A DNA stretch of 56,234 nucleotides, taken from NCBI GenBank assembly GCA_007280515.1, contig QYPL01000013.1, forward strand, positions 1 to 56,234. The letters are read 5' to 3'. Of the stretch, positions 1 to 8,224 are shown piece by piece. Position 1 is the stretch's first letter; each line of letters opens with the position of its first letter. This stretch comes from Sediminibacterium sp. (GTDB lineage Bacteria; Bacteroidota; Bacteroidia; Chitinophagales; Chitinophagaceae). The notes below the pieces were generated by a model. That model searched no databases and was not told the origin of the DNA. It saw nothing but the letters and a program-made list of their open reading frames with translations. The translations under genes and the position numbers were made by a program.

Positions 1-654
1 TAATAACATACCTGTGGCAATATCACTGAATCCGCCACCACCAATATTGGAACCGCCGCCACCCCCTTTTTTACCAAGGATGGCCACTATAATAAATACT
101 ATAAATAAAAAGAGTAAGGGATTGCTACCCTTTCCTTTAGTTTTTCTTTCGCGCTTCTCATTGTATTCACCCACAGCAGCTTTTGCAATATCATCTGTGG
201 CTTTATCAATGCCTTCAAAATAAGCTTGCTTTCTGAATGCAGGCTTTATATCGTTATCAATAATACTATTAGCTGTTATGTCGGGTATGGCCCCTTCTAA
301 TCCGTAGCCTGTTTCAATTCTAATTTTTTTATCTTGGATGGCTATCAATAATAAAACCCCATTTCTAGATTTTTTATTGCCAATTCCCCAAGTTCTAAAA
401 AGTTTGGTGGCATATTCCTCAATAGGATTGCCGTCTAATGTAGGAAGTATAACTACCGCAATTTGATTCGAACTTGCATCGTCAAGGGCTACTAATTTAT
501 TTTCCAAGGCTTGCTTTTGTTCAGGGCTTAATACACCCGCTAAGTCTGTAACTAATACGGGAGGATTAGGCCTTTCAATTATATTTTGCCCATTCACATG
601 CGTAAATGAAAAAAATGTAATTATAAAAACAATAAATAGCTTGGTTAATTTCAT
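1..654 (-). CDS. TPM-domain (YgcG-like) membrane protein, C-terminus cut by window edge
   Basis: The frame is open from the ATG at 654 to the window edge, giving 218 residues and no stop. It starts MKLTKLFIVF with a signal peptide ending near residue 23 (VNGQ). A TPM domain follows (about 30-150), with the typical stretches VTDLAGVLSP and GYGLEGAIPD. After a basic linker come a membrane segment (NPLLFIVFIIVAIL, about 178-191) and a Gly-rich tail. Exported TPM proteins with a C-terminal helix and Gly-rich end are widespread, and some are acid phosphatases or photosystem-repair factors. The exact role here is unknown. It lies 19 nt after the second TPM gene and is probably cotranscribed with lemA. 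Confidence 0.85.
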   Translation of the reverse strand, partial: MKLTKLFIVFIITFFSFTHVNGQNIIERPNPPVLVTDLAGVLSPEQKQALENKLVALDDASSNQIAVVILPTLDGNPIEEYATKLFRTWGIGNKKSRNGVLLLIAIQDKKIRIETGYGLEGAIPDITANSIIDNDIKPAFRKQAYFEGIDKATDDIAKAAVGEYNEKRERKTKGKGSNPLLFLFIVFIIVAILGKKGGGGGSNIGGGGFSDIATGMLL

Positions 655-673
655 AGTATCTACTTGCTTAAGA

Positions 674-1144
674 TTATTTACCTATCATAATTTCGTCCGA
701 TAATTCATTGGAATCTGTAACACGGTCATAAGGAAAATGATGCGTAAGCGCTTTGCCTATTTCTGCAATAACAACAGACATGCCCTTTACATAATTTTCT
801 TCCTTAAAATGCGAAGTCATTTCTTGCACTTGGCTATACCAAAATTCAACACCTACTTTATCGTAAATACCTTGATCGGCATAGATAGCTAGCTTTCTAT
901 CTTCCACTGCTACATACACTAGAACGCCATTACGCTCCTTGGTAGCATTCATCTTATTTTTAAAAAATATTTCTGTGGCCCTGGTAAGTGCATCTCCTTT
1001 TTTAGTTTTGCTTTCAACATGCACACGAATTTCTCCGCTAGTTGTTTTTTCAGCAGCTTGAATAGCCTGGACAAGCATTTGCTTGTCCGAGGTATTCAAT
1101 AATTTGTCTGTATTAGTTTTAAAAAGCGAAAAGGGATTCCACAT
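674..1144 (-). CDS. TPM-domain protein (TLP18.3/Psb32/MOLO-1 family), 156 aa
   Basis: This is a short protein without a signal peptide, starting MWNPFSLFKT. The TPM domain fills residues 20-140: EKTTSGEIRVHVES, then NGVLVYVAVEDRKLAIYADQGIY, a region that lines up with the NGVLLLIAIQDKKIRIETGYG part of the neighbouring exported TPM protein. It sits between lemA (34 nt upstream) and the exported TPM gene (19 nt downstream). The lemA-TPM-TPM arrangement is common in Bacteroidota and points to a shared envelope job. The biochemical function is not established. Confidence 0.85.
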   Translation of the reverse strand: MWNPFSLFKTNTDKLLNTSDKQMLVQAIQAAEKTTSGEIRVHVESKTKKGDALTRATEIFFKNKMNATKERNGVLVYVAVEDRKLAIYADQGIYDKVGVEFWYSQVQEMTSHFKEENYVKGMSVVIAEIGKALTHHFPYDRVTDSNELSDEIMIGK

Positions 1145-1178
1145 AATTTTGATTAAAGAATGTCTTTAAAGAGATGCG

Positions 1179-1769
1179 TTAAAATTTAACTTCAGGTGCT
1201 TTAGAAGCGCCCTCCTCTGCTTTAAATCCTTCTTTAGTTTTGAACCCAAATGCACCAGCTAATAAGTTAATAGGGAATGATCTTGCTTTTTTGTTATAGT
1301 CAGCTACAGCCCCATTAAAATCATTTCTAGAAACTTTAATTCTATTTTCAGTTCCTTCTAATTGCGCTTGTAAACCACGGAAAGCATCATTGGCTTTTAG
1401 GTTAGGATAGTTTTCAGACACTACCATTAAACGACCTAAGGCTTGTGATAACTGACCTTGATTGGCTTGAAATTGTTGTAATTTTTCTGGTGTTAAATCC
1501 TTGGCATCTACTTTCATTTGTGTAGCGCTTGCACGAGCAGCAATTACATTTTCTAAAGTAGTTTTTTCAAAGTTAGCTTCTCCTTTAACAGAGGCCACTA
1601 AGTTTGGAATTAAGTCGGCTCTACGTTGATAGTCACTTTGAACATTGTTCCAAGATTGGTTTACATTCTCGTCTTGGTTTACGAGTCCGTTATAACCATT
1701 GCATCCCATTCCAAATAAGATAACAATGACTCCTAAGAAAATGAATAAACCTAAATTTTTGCGTAACAT
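1179..1769 (-). CDS. lemA: LemA family protein
   Basis: The protein has 196 residues from the chosen start at 1769 (MLRKNLGLFIFLG). The frame is open further upstream, but the added residues are not LemA-like. An N-terminal hydrophobic segment (6-21) ends in GMGCNGYN, which could be a lipobox or a simple membrane anchor. The coiled LemA core follows, with NVNQSWNNVQSDYQRRADL and NLVASVKGEANFEKTTLENV, both characteristic of the family. LemA proteins are helical-bundle envelope proteins of poorly known function, repeatedly encoded next to TPM proteins as here. It is the first gene of a lemA-TPM-TPM operon. Confidence 0.93.
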   Translation of the reverse strand: MLRKNLGLFIFLGVIVILFGMGCNGYNGLVNQDENVNQSWNNVQSDYQRRADLIPNLVASVKGEANFEKTTLENVIAARASATQMKVDAKDLTPEKLQQFQANQGQLSQALGRLMVVSENYPNLKANDAFRGLQAQLEGTENRIKVSRNDFNGAVADYNKKARSFPINLLAGAFGFKTKEGFKAEEGASKAPEVKF

Positions 1770-1840
1770 ATTTTTGTATTTGTTTATAAAGATAATGCAA
1801 AGCAGATGCCAAACTTTGCGTATGACGGAATTACATGACA

Positions 1841-1868
1841 AAAAAATGCCCCTAGCTAGGCTAAGGGG
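1841..1868 (-). terminator. Rho-independent terminator after pgk
   Basis: Read on the minus strand, a stem CCCCTTAGC / GCTAGGGG with one bulge is followed by CATTTTTTT. It lies about 60 nt past the pgk stop and separates pgk from lemA. Confidence 0.75.
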
Positions 1869-1926
1869 ATTAATTTAACAAGTTCTTGGGTATCTAGCGC
1901 TGACAAAAAGCGCCTTTTATCATTTT

Positions 1927-3132
1927 TTATTTCCCTTCTCCTTGAATAGCTGCTATTCCTGGAAGTGTTTTGCCTTCAAAATATTCTAGCATGGCTCCAC
2001 CGCCAGTGCTTACATAACTTACTTTGTCATTAAAGCCAAACTGGTTAACGGCTGACACACTGTCGCCACCCCCTACTAAACTGTATGCCCCCTTTTGAGT
2101 AGCTTCTGCCACAGCCACTGCAATAGCCTTGGTTCCTGCTTGGAAATTTTCCATTTCAAAAACACCCATCGGACCATTCCATAATATTGTTTTACTTGCT
2201 AAAATTACTTTTGCAAATATTGCTCTCGATTTTTCTCCTACATCTAAACCTTCCCAACCATCTGGAATTTCACCACTCGCGCAAGTTTGTGTATTGGCGG
2301 TATTACTAAAATCATCGGCCACCACATTGTCAACAGGCAAATGAATATTAACATCTTTTGCTTTTGCTTTAGCTAAAATTTCTAAAGCAAGTGGCATACG
2401 ATCGTCTTCATGAATGGACTTTCCAATTTTTCCACCCTGTGCTTTAAAAAATGTATAAGCCATTCCCCCACCAATAATAATATCAGTAGCACGCTCTAAT
2501 AAATTTTCAATAATTAAAATTTTATCAGAAACTTTCGCTCCACCAATAATAGCTGTAAATGGTTTTTGGGCAGCATGCATTACTTTTTCAGCGCTCATTA
2601 CTTCTCCTTCCATTACTAGTCCAAAGGTTCTATTTTCTTTTGAAAAGAATTGTGCAATAATGGCCGTTGATGCGTGCGCACGGTGTGCGGTTCCAAATGC
2701 ATCGTTCACATATACATCACCTAGCTTGGATAATTTTTCTGTAAAGGCAATATCTCCTTTTTCTTCTTCTTTATAAAAACGAAGGTTCTCTAATAATAAT
2801 ACTTCGCCTGCTTTTAAAGCCGCTGCTTTATTTGTTGCTTCTGCACCAATGCAATCATTGGCAAACTGCACATTTACGCCGCCCAATAATTCAGATAAAT
2901 GTTTTACAATATGCTTTAAAGAATATTTTTCAGTTGGCCCCTCCTTAGGACGACCTAAATGACTCATTAATATTACACTACCCCCATCTTTCAAAATTTT
3001 TGTAATAGTAGGAATAGTGGCGCGCATACGATTGTCGTCGGTAATTTCAAAGGCGTCGTTTAAAGGCACATTAAAATCAACTCTAATTAAGGCCTTCTTG
3101 CCTGCGAAAGAAAAATTATTAAATAAACTCAT
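1927..3132 (-). CDS. pgk: Phosphoglycerate kinase
   Basis: The protein has 401 residues, a normal family length. It converts 1,3-bisphosphoglycerate plus ADP to 3-phosphoglycerate plus ATP in the cytosol. Family motifs appear in order: RVDFNVPLN near the N-terminus, MSHLGRPKE (substrate binding), [45 protein letters not shown], and GGGDSVSAV with [10 protein letters not shown] near the C-terminus (nucleotide side). It follows gap, as in many bacteria. A terminator stands between the two genes, so it is partly uncoupled from gap. I see no good TAnnTTTG box directly upstream. Confidence 0.98.
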   Translation of the reverse strand: MSLFNNFSFAGKKALIRVDFNVPLNDAFEITDDNRMRATIPTITKILKDGGSVILMSHLGRPKEGPTEKYSLKHIVKHLSELLGGVNVQFANDCIGAEATNKAAALKAGEVLLLENLRFYKEEEKGDIAFTEKLSKLGDVYVNDAFGTAHRAHASTAIIAQFFSKENRTFGLVMEGEVMSAEKVMHAAQKPFTAIIGGAKVSDKILIIENLLERATDIIIGGGMAYTFFKAQGGKIGKSIHEDDRMPLALEILAKAKAKDVNIHLPVDNVVADDFSNTANTQTCASGEIPDGWEGLDVGEKSRAIFAKVILASKTILWNGPMGVFEMENFQAGTKAIAVAVAEATQKGAYSLVGGGDSVSAVNQFGFNDKVSYVSTGGGAMLEYFEGKTLPGIAAIQGEGK

Positions 3133-3174
3133 ACTATTATTTATTGCTTTGTAATTTACTACTATTGGAACTAA

Positions 3175-3204
3175 ATTAAAAATGCCCTCCCGAGGGAAGG
3201 CATT
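3175..3204 (-). terminator. Rho-independent terminator between gap and pgk
   Basis: On the minus strand AATGCC...GGCATT pairs around a CCCTCGGG-rich centre and is followed by TTTTTAATTT. It begins just after the gap stop codon, so gap is expected to be terminated or attenuated before pgk. Confidence 0.7.
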
Positions 3205-3216
3205 GTATAAAAAATC

Positions 3217-4323
<1,107 letters not shown>

Positions 4324-4435
4324 TTATACAAACAATTGATCGTATTTGGGCATGCCTTCTACGATTTCGGCTATTGGCTTGGGTAGAATTAAAACCCGCT
4401 AGGGCATTGATATTCACTAAAAAAAGCTAAAAACT

Positions 4436-4467
4436 TTTGGCAGTAAAGCGTTTGCGACCTATTTTTG
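4436..4467 (+). promoter_or_regulatory. tRNA-Glu promoter
   Basis: TTTG (4436-4439), 20 nt, then TATTTTTG (4460-4467). This matches the Bacteroidota housekeeping consensus TTTG-N19-23-TAnnTTTG and sits 24 nt before the mature tRNA 5' end. Confidence 0.75.
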
Positions 4468-4491
4468 CGACCCTAATAACATAGTGAACAT

Positions 4492-4563
4492 GGAGCGTTC
4501 GACTAAGGGTTAGGTCACCTCCCTTTCACGGAGGTAATACGGGTTCGAATCCCGTACGCTCTA
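4492..4563 (+). tRNA. tRNA-Glu (anticodon TTC)
   Basis: The 72-nt gene folds as a cloverleaf. Acceptor GGAGCGT (4492-4498) pairs with ACGCTCT (4556-4562), with a terminal G-U pair, and A4563 is the discriminator. The D arm is GAC...GTC. The anticodon stem CCTCC (4518-4522) / GGAGG (4530-4534) encloses loop CTTTCAC, with anticodon TTC at 4525-4527. The T arm is ACGGG-TTCGAAT-CCCGT (4539-4555). CCA is not encoded. It is a single gene with its own promoter and terminator. Confidence 0.95.
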
Positions 4564-4564
4564 C

Positions 4565-4595
4565 AAAGCCTCTCATGCAAATGAGAGGCTTTTTT
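4565..4595 (+). terminator. Strong terminator of tRNA-Glu
   Basis: AAAGCCTCTCAT (4565-4576), a GCAA loop, ATGAGAGGCTTT (4581-4592) and then more T. This is a perfect 12-bp stem right after the tRNA. Confidence 0.92.
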
Positions 4596-4650
4596 AATGC
4601 AAAGCCGCGAAACAAGCTTGCTTGATTGAGCGGATGAGCGTTAAAAAAGC

Positions 4651-4675
4651 CAAACAAACGCTTCGCGTTTGTTTG
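4651..4675. repeat. Perfect 10-bp inverted repeat
   Basis: CAAACAAACG - CTTCG - CGTTTGTTTG, a perfect hairpin. The following GTTTGAAAGGCT recurs at 4901-4912, so it belongs to the same repeat family. Confidence 0.75.
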
Positions 4676-4682
4676 AAAGGCT

Positions 4683-4696
4683 CCCGATAAATCGGG
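4683..4696. repeat. Short hairpin CCCGAT-AA-ATCGGG
   Basis: A perfect 6-bp stem between two larger repeat copies. Confidence 0.5.
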
Positions 4697-4701
4697 ACAA
4701 G

Positions 4702-4759
4702 TTTTGGGTAAGGAGCCCTCTTGGGATGACGTTTGAGCGAAGCGAAAACGGCAGTCCCG
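4702..4759 (+). repeat. REP-like element, copy A
   Basis: The order is TTTTGGGTAAGGAGCCC, then TTGGGATGAC, an inner stem CGTTT / AAACG around a GAGCGAAGCG loop, then GGCAGTCCCG. The outer GGGAT pairs with GTCCC (one G-U). The same order of modules recurs at 4901-4962 and, more loosely, at 6832-6879. Confidence 0.6.
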
Positions 4760-4777
4760 TTTGCTTTAACCGATTAA

Positions 4778-4808
4778 GTCGGCGAAACGAAGTGAAGCCG
4801 ACAGTCCC
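4778..4808 (+). repeat. REP-like element, short copy B
   Basis: GTCGGC (4778-4783) pairs perfectly with GCCGAC (4797-4802) around GAAACGAAGTGAA, followed by the conserved AGTCCCG tail. It resembles the 3' half of copy A. Confidence 0.55.
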
Positions 4809-4868
4809 GAGGACACACTAAATGTTTTTTTTCTAAGATAAACTAGTTATATTTTACTTTAAGCCATG

Positions 4869-4900
4869 AAAGTAAAATAAGATATTCCTTATTTTACTTT
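4869..4900. repeat. Perfect 13-bp inverted repeat
   Basis: AAAGTAAAATAAG (4869-4881), six bases, then CTTATTTTACTTT (4888-4900). A third copy of ATTTTACTTT lies just upstream at 4851-4860, so alternative hairpins can form. No T-run follows, so it is not an obvious terminator for the plus strand. Confidence 0.75.
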
Positions 4901-4962
4901 GTTTGAAAGGCTTTGGGTAAGGAGCCCACCGAGGAAGACAATGCGCAGCATTGGCAGTCCCG
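4901..4962 (+). repeat. REP-like element, copy C
   Basis: GTTTGAAAGGCTTTGGGTAA, GGAGCCC, then a perfect stem CAATGC-GCA-GCATTG (4939-4953) and GGCAGTCCCG. It ends six bases before the abiEii stop codon. Confidence 0.6.
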
Positions 4963-4968
4963 TTTTCA

Positions 4969-5874
4969 TCAAATAGAATCCAGCTTACTCTTCAATAAAG
5001 TATATAATTCTTTGTGCTTTGCCGGATTAGAAGCCTTTATTTTCTCCAAATTTTGCAGCTTCCATTTGATAGAAGGGTATTTCTCAAAATTATAGATTGA
5101 CCAATCGGGAATAACATCTTTAAAGCCAAGGATAAATAATTTATCCGCCTCTGTTATTGATGCTTGCAGAGTTTTAACCATCGTCTCTCTTACAAATTCA
5201 TATTCCTCATAAGTAAACTGCTCCTCGGACATGCCAGCAAACTGATTAGTCATCGCCAATCGTTGGTCTTGTAAATTTGGAAATAATACATCTTTTATTG
5301 AACGATCAGAACTAAGTAATCTAAAAAGAAAACCTTCTTTAATTTCCTGAGTAAATCCCTCCCTTTGCAATAGCTGTTTTACATCAAAAATATCACGAGG
5401 GTGTTGTCTATCCATAGCAGCACAAACTTTTCCGCCATATAATTGTCCCTTAGGAACAACATTTATTGAACAAAAAGTGTCAAATTTTTCTTGGGCTTTT
5501 TTACAAAGTATCTTTTCTGTAACTGCACCAAGAATACCTCTAACAATTTGGCTTACTTCAATTTTAATCATTGCATCATTATGGGATACTAATAATTTAT
5601 GCAGTTCAACTTCATGTTCTACTCTACTTCCTTCTAATCTTTTTTCAATGCTAGATTTTATATTAGTTAACGCTACTGAAATATTAGTAAACGAAGTTTC
5701 TCTATCCTCTATTGGAATATATGTAAGGTCAATATCCACCGATAGTCTTGGCATATCTCTATCAAATAAATTAATTGCAGTACCTCCATGTAGCGCAAAC
5801 CTAGGTTCTAAAGCAATTTCAGGAATTACTTTAATTAATAAAGCTACTTGTTTATAATAATTATTATTGCTCAT
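4969..5874 (-). CDS. AbiEii/AbiGii-type nucleotidyltransferase toxin
   Basis: The protein has 301 residues. The nucleotidyltransferase core is plain: ALHGGTAINLF (27-37), then PRLSVDIDLTY (42-52) with D47 and D49 as likely metal ligands, IKIEVSQ as the third acidic strand, and QLYGGKVCAAMDRQHPRDIFDVKQLL as the C-terminal signature. AbiEii toxins of type IV systems transfer nucleotides, in characterised members to tRNA acceptor ends, and cause reversible growth arrest and phage abortive infection. The gene overlaps abiEi by 11 nt, as expected for coupled translation. Its 3' end abuts REP-like copy C. The tRNA-directed activity is family knowledge, not seen here. Confidence 0.9.
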   Translation of the reverse strand: MSNNNYYKQVALLIKVIPEIALEPRFALHGGTAINLFDRDMPRLSVDIDLTYIPIEDRETSFTNISVALTNIKSSIEKRLEGSRVEHEVELHKLLVSHNDAMIKIEVSQIVRGILGAVTEKILCKKAQEKFDTFCSINVVPKGQLYGGKVCAAMDRQHPRDIFDVKQLLQREGFTQEIKEGFLFRLLSSDRSIKDVLFPNLQDQRLAMTNQFAGMSEEQFTYEEYEFVRETMVKTLQASITEADKLFILGFKDVIPDWSIYNFEKYPSIKWKLQNLEKIKASNPAKHKELYTLLKSKLDSI

Positions 5875-6637
5875 TACTTATTAACTTTTTAGGCACTGTT
5901 ATTTGATATTTTGATATATATACGCCATCCTTCACAAGACTTCTTTTACCTTTTCCTAAATCAACTTTAGATAGCTTTAAATGTTTATACCAACTATGGT
6001 TCAGTTTCTCAGCCATAAATAAAAATAACCTTTTTACTTTTATGGATGTACAGGCTTCTAACAATTCTTGCACTATTGCGGGACGAAGGTCATTTAGGTT
6101 TTCCATTAGTTCATAGCATTCAACGATATCAAATTTTTCAGGAGCTAAATATAAACACTCCATTATTGCCCTTGCTGGGCTCGACACTTTTATTGAAAAG
6201 TTAGATAATGAGAATTCAGTCAAACCTAATTCCTTTGGCAAAAAAGAACTTGCTTTATAATTTACATTTTGATTCCATTTATGTTTTCTAAACCAAGTGG
6301 GTAGCATTTCTTTTTCACCACCAAATAACCATATTTGAGCAGTGTTCAATTCTATATAATGTGCTTTACCTTGAAGTGCAAGCGCAGTTCTACCTCCAGG
6401 ATGCACTGAAAGTCCTGATTGCTTTTGTAAAGCATAAACACCACCTTCATAACCCGGCTGGTTCTTACTACGATACATAGCGCCATTTCCCAAGGCCTTT
6501 AACCATCCACTGTTTCTATAATATTTTTGTAAGTCAAGGCTGTATCCCTCATTTATTAGCCATGAAGATTGTAACACAACATCCTGCGGGATTGTTGACA
6601 ACAATTGGTTTATTTTTGTTCTATTTTCAGTAAGCAT
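5864..6637 (-). CDS. AbiEi-type antitoxin/transcriptional regulator (type IV TA)
   Basis: The protein has 257 residues. The N-terminal part looks like a winged helix: SSWLINEGYSLDLQKYYR, then the wing-like GWLKALGNGAMYRSK. The AbiEi core follows: YALQKQSGLSVHPGGRTALAL, then SSPARAIMECLYLAPEKFD and LMENLNDLRPAIVQELLE. The C-terminal part contains LFLFMAEKLNHSWYKHL. AbiEi antitoxins bind inverted repeats upstream of their own operon to repress it, and neutralise AbiEii without a stable complex. It is the first gene of the pair and overlaps the toxin start. A candidate operator lies at 6698-6718. Confidence 0.87.
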   Translation of the reverse strand: MLTENRTKINQLLSTIPQDVVLQSSWLINEGYSLDLQKYYRNSGWLKALGNGAMYRSKNQPGYEGGVYALQKQSGLSVHPGGRTALALQGKAHYIELNTAQIWLFGGEKEMLPTWFRKHKWNQNVNYKASSFLPKELGLTEFSLSNFSIKVSSPARAIMECLYLAPEKFDIVECYELMENLNDLRPAIVQELLEACTSIKVKRLFLFMAEKLNHSWYKHLKLSKVDLGKGKRSLVKDGVYISKYQITVPKKLISNEQ

Positions 6638-6697
6638 ACTACCATTTTATTGATAAATTTAAACTAAAATTCTGATATTGTTAATATTATTTATAAT

Positions 6698-6718
6698 TTA
6701 AGTAGTATTACTACCTAA
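6698..6718. promoter_or_regulatory. Candidate AbiEi operator (21-bp near-palindrome)
   Basis: Arms TTA-A-GTAGT (6698-6706) and ACTAC-C-TAA (6710-6718) around ATT; eight of nine arm positions are complementary. It lies 61-81 bp upstream of the abiEi ATG, where AbiEi-type repressors bind inverted repeats in known systems. Confidence 0.5.
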
Positions 6719-6831
6719 ATATATAAATTTATAAACTAAATTATAGTTTTGTATCGAAAAATGCGTCAAAATATGGGTTTTCTGACTTATATCTTAAAAA
6801 TAGACATCAAACAAGATGAAATCTGAATTAT

Positions 6832-6879
6832 AAGAAGCCCATTTGGGATAACAATGCGCAGAAGAATGGCCATCCCAAG
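6832..6879 (+). repeat. REP-like element, copy D
   Basis: AAGAAGCCC, TTGGGAT (6843-6849), ACAATGCGCAG, and ATCCCAA (6872-6878), giving a perfect 7-bp outer stem. It shares AAGnAGCCC and ACAATGCGCAG with copy C on the other side of the AbiE locus, in the same orientation. Confidence 0.5.
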
Positions 6880-6950
6880 CATCTTTGAGCGTATTTCCCG
6901 AAACAATTCATTAAAACTTATAAAGTATTATGCAGTTTAAACAAAATACT

Positions 6951-6991
6951 TACCTTTGACGTAAGTATCGTAAAACGTTAGTATGATACTT
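6951..6991 (+). promoter_or_regulatory. higA promoter and candidate operator
   Basis: TACCTTTG (6951-6958) is an exact -7 element. The predicted transcription start falls inside the inverted repeat AAGTATC (6963-6969) / GATACTT (6985-6991), a good position for autorepression by the HigA-type protein. Confidence 0.55.
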
Positions 6992-7000
6992 AATTGCAAA

Positions 7001-7294
7001 ATGAAAAAATTAAAAAATATTCATCCAGGAGATGTGCTTAGAGAAGAGTTTCTACTCCCTTTAAATATTACTGCATATAAGCTTTGTAAAGCAACCCTAA
7101 TTCCACAAACTAGAATTTCTGAAATTTTAAAAGGCAATAGAAGTGTTACTGCCGATACCGCACTGAGGCTCTCTAAATACTTTGGCAATAGCCCCAATTT
7201 CTGGCTGGGCCTTCAAAACGATTTTGACATTGAAGAACAACTATTGCTAAAAGGGTCTGACCTAAAGCTTATTAAAAGATATTCGGCGAATTAA
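7001..7294 (+). CDS. higA: Orphan HigA-family antitoxin/XRE regulator
   Basis: The protein has 97 residues from MKKLKNIHPGDVLREEFLLP, which matches the usual HigA start. An ATG at 6983 would add six residues and overlap the inverted repeat. The helix-turn-helix is TAYKLCKATLIPQTRISEIL followed by GNRSVTADTALRLSKYFGNS and FWLGLQNDFD, all typical. In standard systems the RNA-cleaving toxin HigB is encoded just upstream. Here no toxin ORF is found on either side, and the gene has its own TACCTTTG promoter. It is therefore either a lone regulator or a relic of a higBA locus. Confidence 0.85.
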   Translation: MKKLKNIHPGDVLREEFLLPLNITAYKLCKATLIPQTRISEILKGNRSVTADTALRLSKYFGNSPNFWLGLQNDFDIEEQLLLKGSDLKLIKRYSAN

Positions 7295-7351
7295 GAAATC
7301 ATTTCCTAACAGTTCAAGTTTCTAAAGCTAGTATAGATGTATACTTCAGTA

Positions 7352-8191
7352 CTACTCCACTGCCTTCTCTAAATCGGCAATAATAAATTTAGACATTTGT
7401 AAAAATGCATAGGTAGCCTTGGGCGCAGTGGCGGGGTTGGTCATGAACTTCCCTAAACAACTAGGTACCACCTGCCAACTTATACCATACTGGTCTTTCA
7501 ACCAACCGCATCTGCCAGGGGCGCCATGTTCAACCAAGGTATTCCAATAATAATCTATCTCTTCCTGCGTGTCAACAGTTATAATAAAAGAAACCGCCTC
7601 ATTAAAACTAAATTGATGCGGCGCAGAACTATCCATGGCTCCAAAGGAAAGATCATTTAATTCAAACTGTGCATATTTAATATTGCCTTCAGTATCAGGC
7701 TCTCCTTTTTGATAAGTATCTATTTGAATAGTGGTGGCACCTTTAAATAAATTGGTATAAAATTCAATGGCTTGCTTCGCATTCCCATTTTGATTGCCTG
7801 TGAATAACATATTGGGCATTATTTTACTGCGGCTTTTATGTCCAAGTATTAATTGAAAGTTCACACCATATTTATCGGCGCACCAACCATATTTTTCACT
7901 CCAAGGATATTTATTAAGGGGCATTAAAATTTTACCACCCACAATTAACTTTTCCCAAAGGCTGTTTATTTCTGCCTCGGTTTCAATGCTTATAAAAAAA
8001 GAAATGGAAGGGTTAATTACAAAAACTGGACCACCATTTAAATTCATAAACCTACGACCAAATAAATTATATACTACGGCCATTGGATTTTCAGAAACAA
8101 TCTCAACATCGCCAAATACTTCTTTATAATAATACGCTGCTTCCTTTGCTTTGCCATCAAACCATAAACAAGTACCTATCGAATGAATCAT
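7352..8191 (-). CDS. Two-domain VOC/PhnB-like protein
   Basis: The protein has 279 residues with two tandem PhnB-like glyoxalase-fold domains. The first (about 1-120) has CLWFDGKAKEAAYYYKEVFG and KYGWCADKYGVNFQL. The second (about 126-262) has MLFTGNQNGNAKQAIEFYTNLF and GRCGWLKDQYGISWQVVP. The repeated GWxxDxYGxxxQ close of each domain is typical of the 3-demethylubiquinone methyltransferase-like/PhnB family, which includes antibiotic-binding and enzyme-like members. No substrate can be assigned. It lies 33 nt downstream of the DUF3050 gene and is likely cotranscribed. Confidence 0.88.
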   Translation of the reverse strand: MIHSIGTCLWFDGKAKEAAYYYKEVFGDVEIVSENPMAVVYNLFGRRFMNLNGGPVFVINPSISFFISIETEAEINSLWEKLIVGGKILMPLNKYPWSEKYGWCADKYGVNFQLILGHKSRSKIMPNMLFTGNQNGNAKQAIEFYTNLFKGATTIQIDTYQKGEPDTEGNIKYAQFELNDLSFGAMDSSAPHQFSFNEAVSFIITVDTQEEIDYYWNTLVEHGAPGRCGWLKDQYGISWQVVPSCLGKFMTNPATAPKATYAFLQMSKFIIADLEKAVE

Positions 8192-8224
8192 AGCGATGTA
8201 TTTGCAGTGAAAATAAGGAATATT

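Larger units (their letters stand above)
4597..4968. other. Gene-free, repeat-rich stretch between tRNA-Glu and abiEii
   Basis: There is no plausible gene in these ~370 bases. The stretch is packed with hairpins and related degenerate repeats, listed separately at 4651, 4683, 4702, 4778, 4869 and 4901. It marks the start of the accessory island. Confidence 0.7.
6638..6950. other. Gene-free stretch upstream of abiEi and higA
   Basis: This AT-rich stretch holds the candidate AbiEi operator, REP-like copy D and, at 6744-6751, a TAGTTTTG that fits the -7 consensus but has no gene shortly downstream. I looked for a HigB-like toxin in all frames and found none. Confidence 0.6.

Noticed and set aside
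4597..4968. Possible CRISPR array
   Set aside because: Repeats differ in length and sequence, spacing is irregular and no cas gene is present; these are hairpin repeats.
6744..6751. TAGTTTTG as a promoter for an unseen small RNA
   Set aside because: It matches the -7 consensus, but there is no -33 partner, no terminator downstream and no conserved structure, so chance is likely in such AT-rich DNA.
6638..6982. HigB toxin upstream of higA
   Set aside because: No frame gives a HigB-like protein, even a broken one, and the interval contains stops throughout plus a repeat and a promoter.
4556..7351. Attachment-site duplication of the tRNA-Glu 3' end
   Set aside because: I looked for the T-arm/acceptor sequence after the AbiE and HigA genes and did not find a second copy, nor any integrase.
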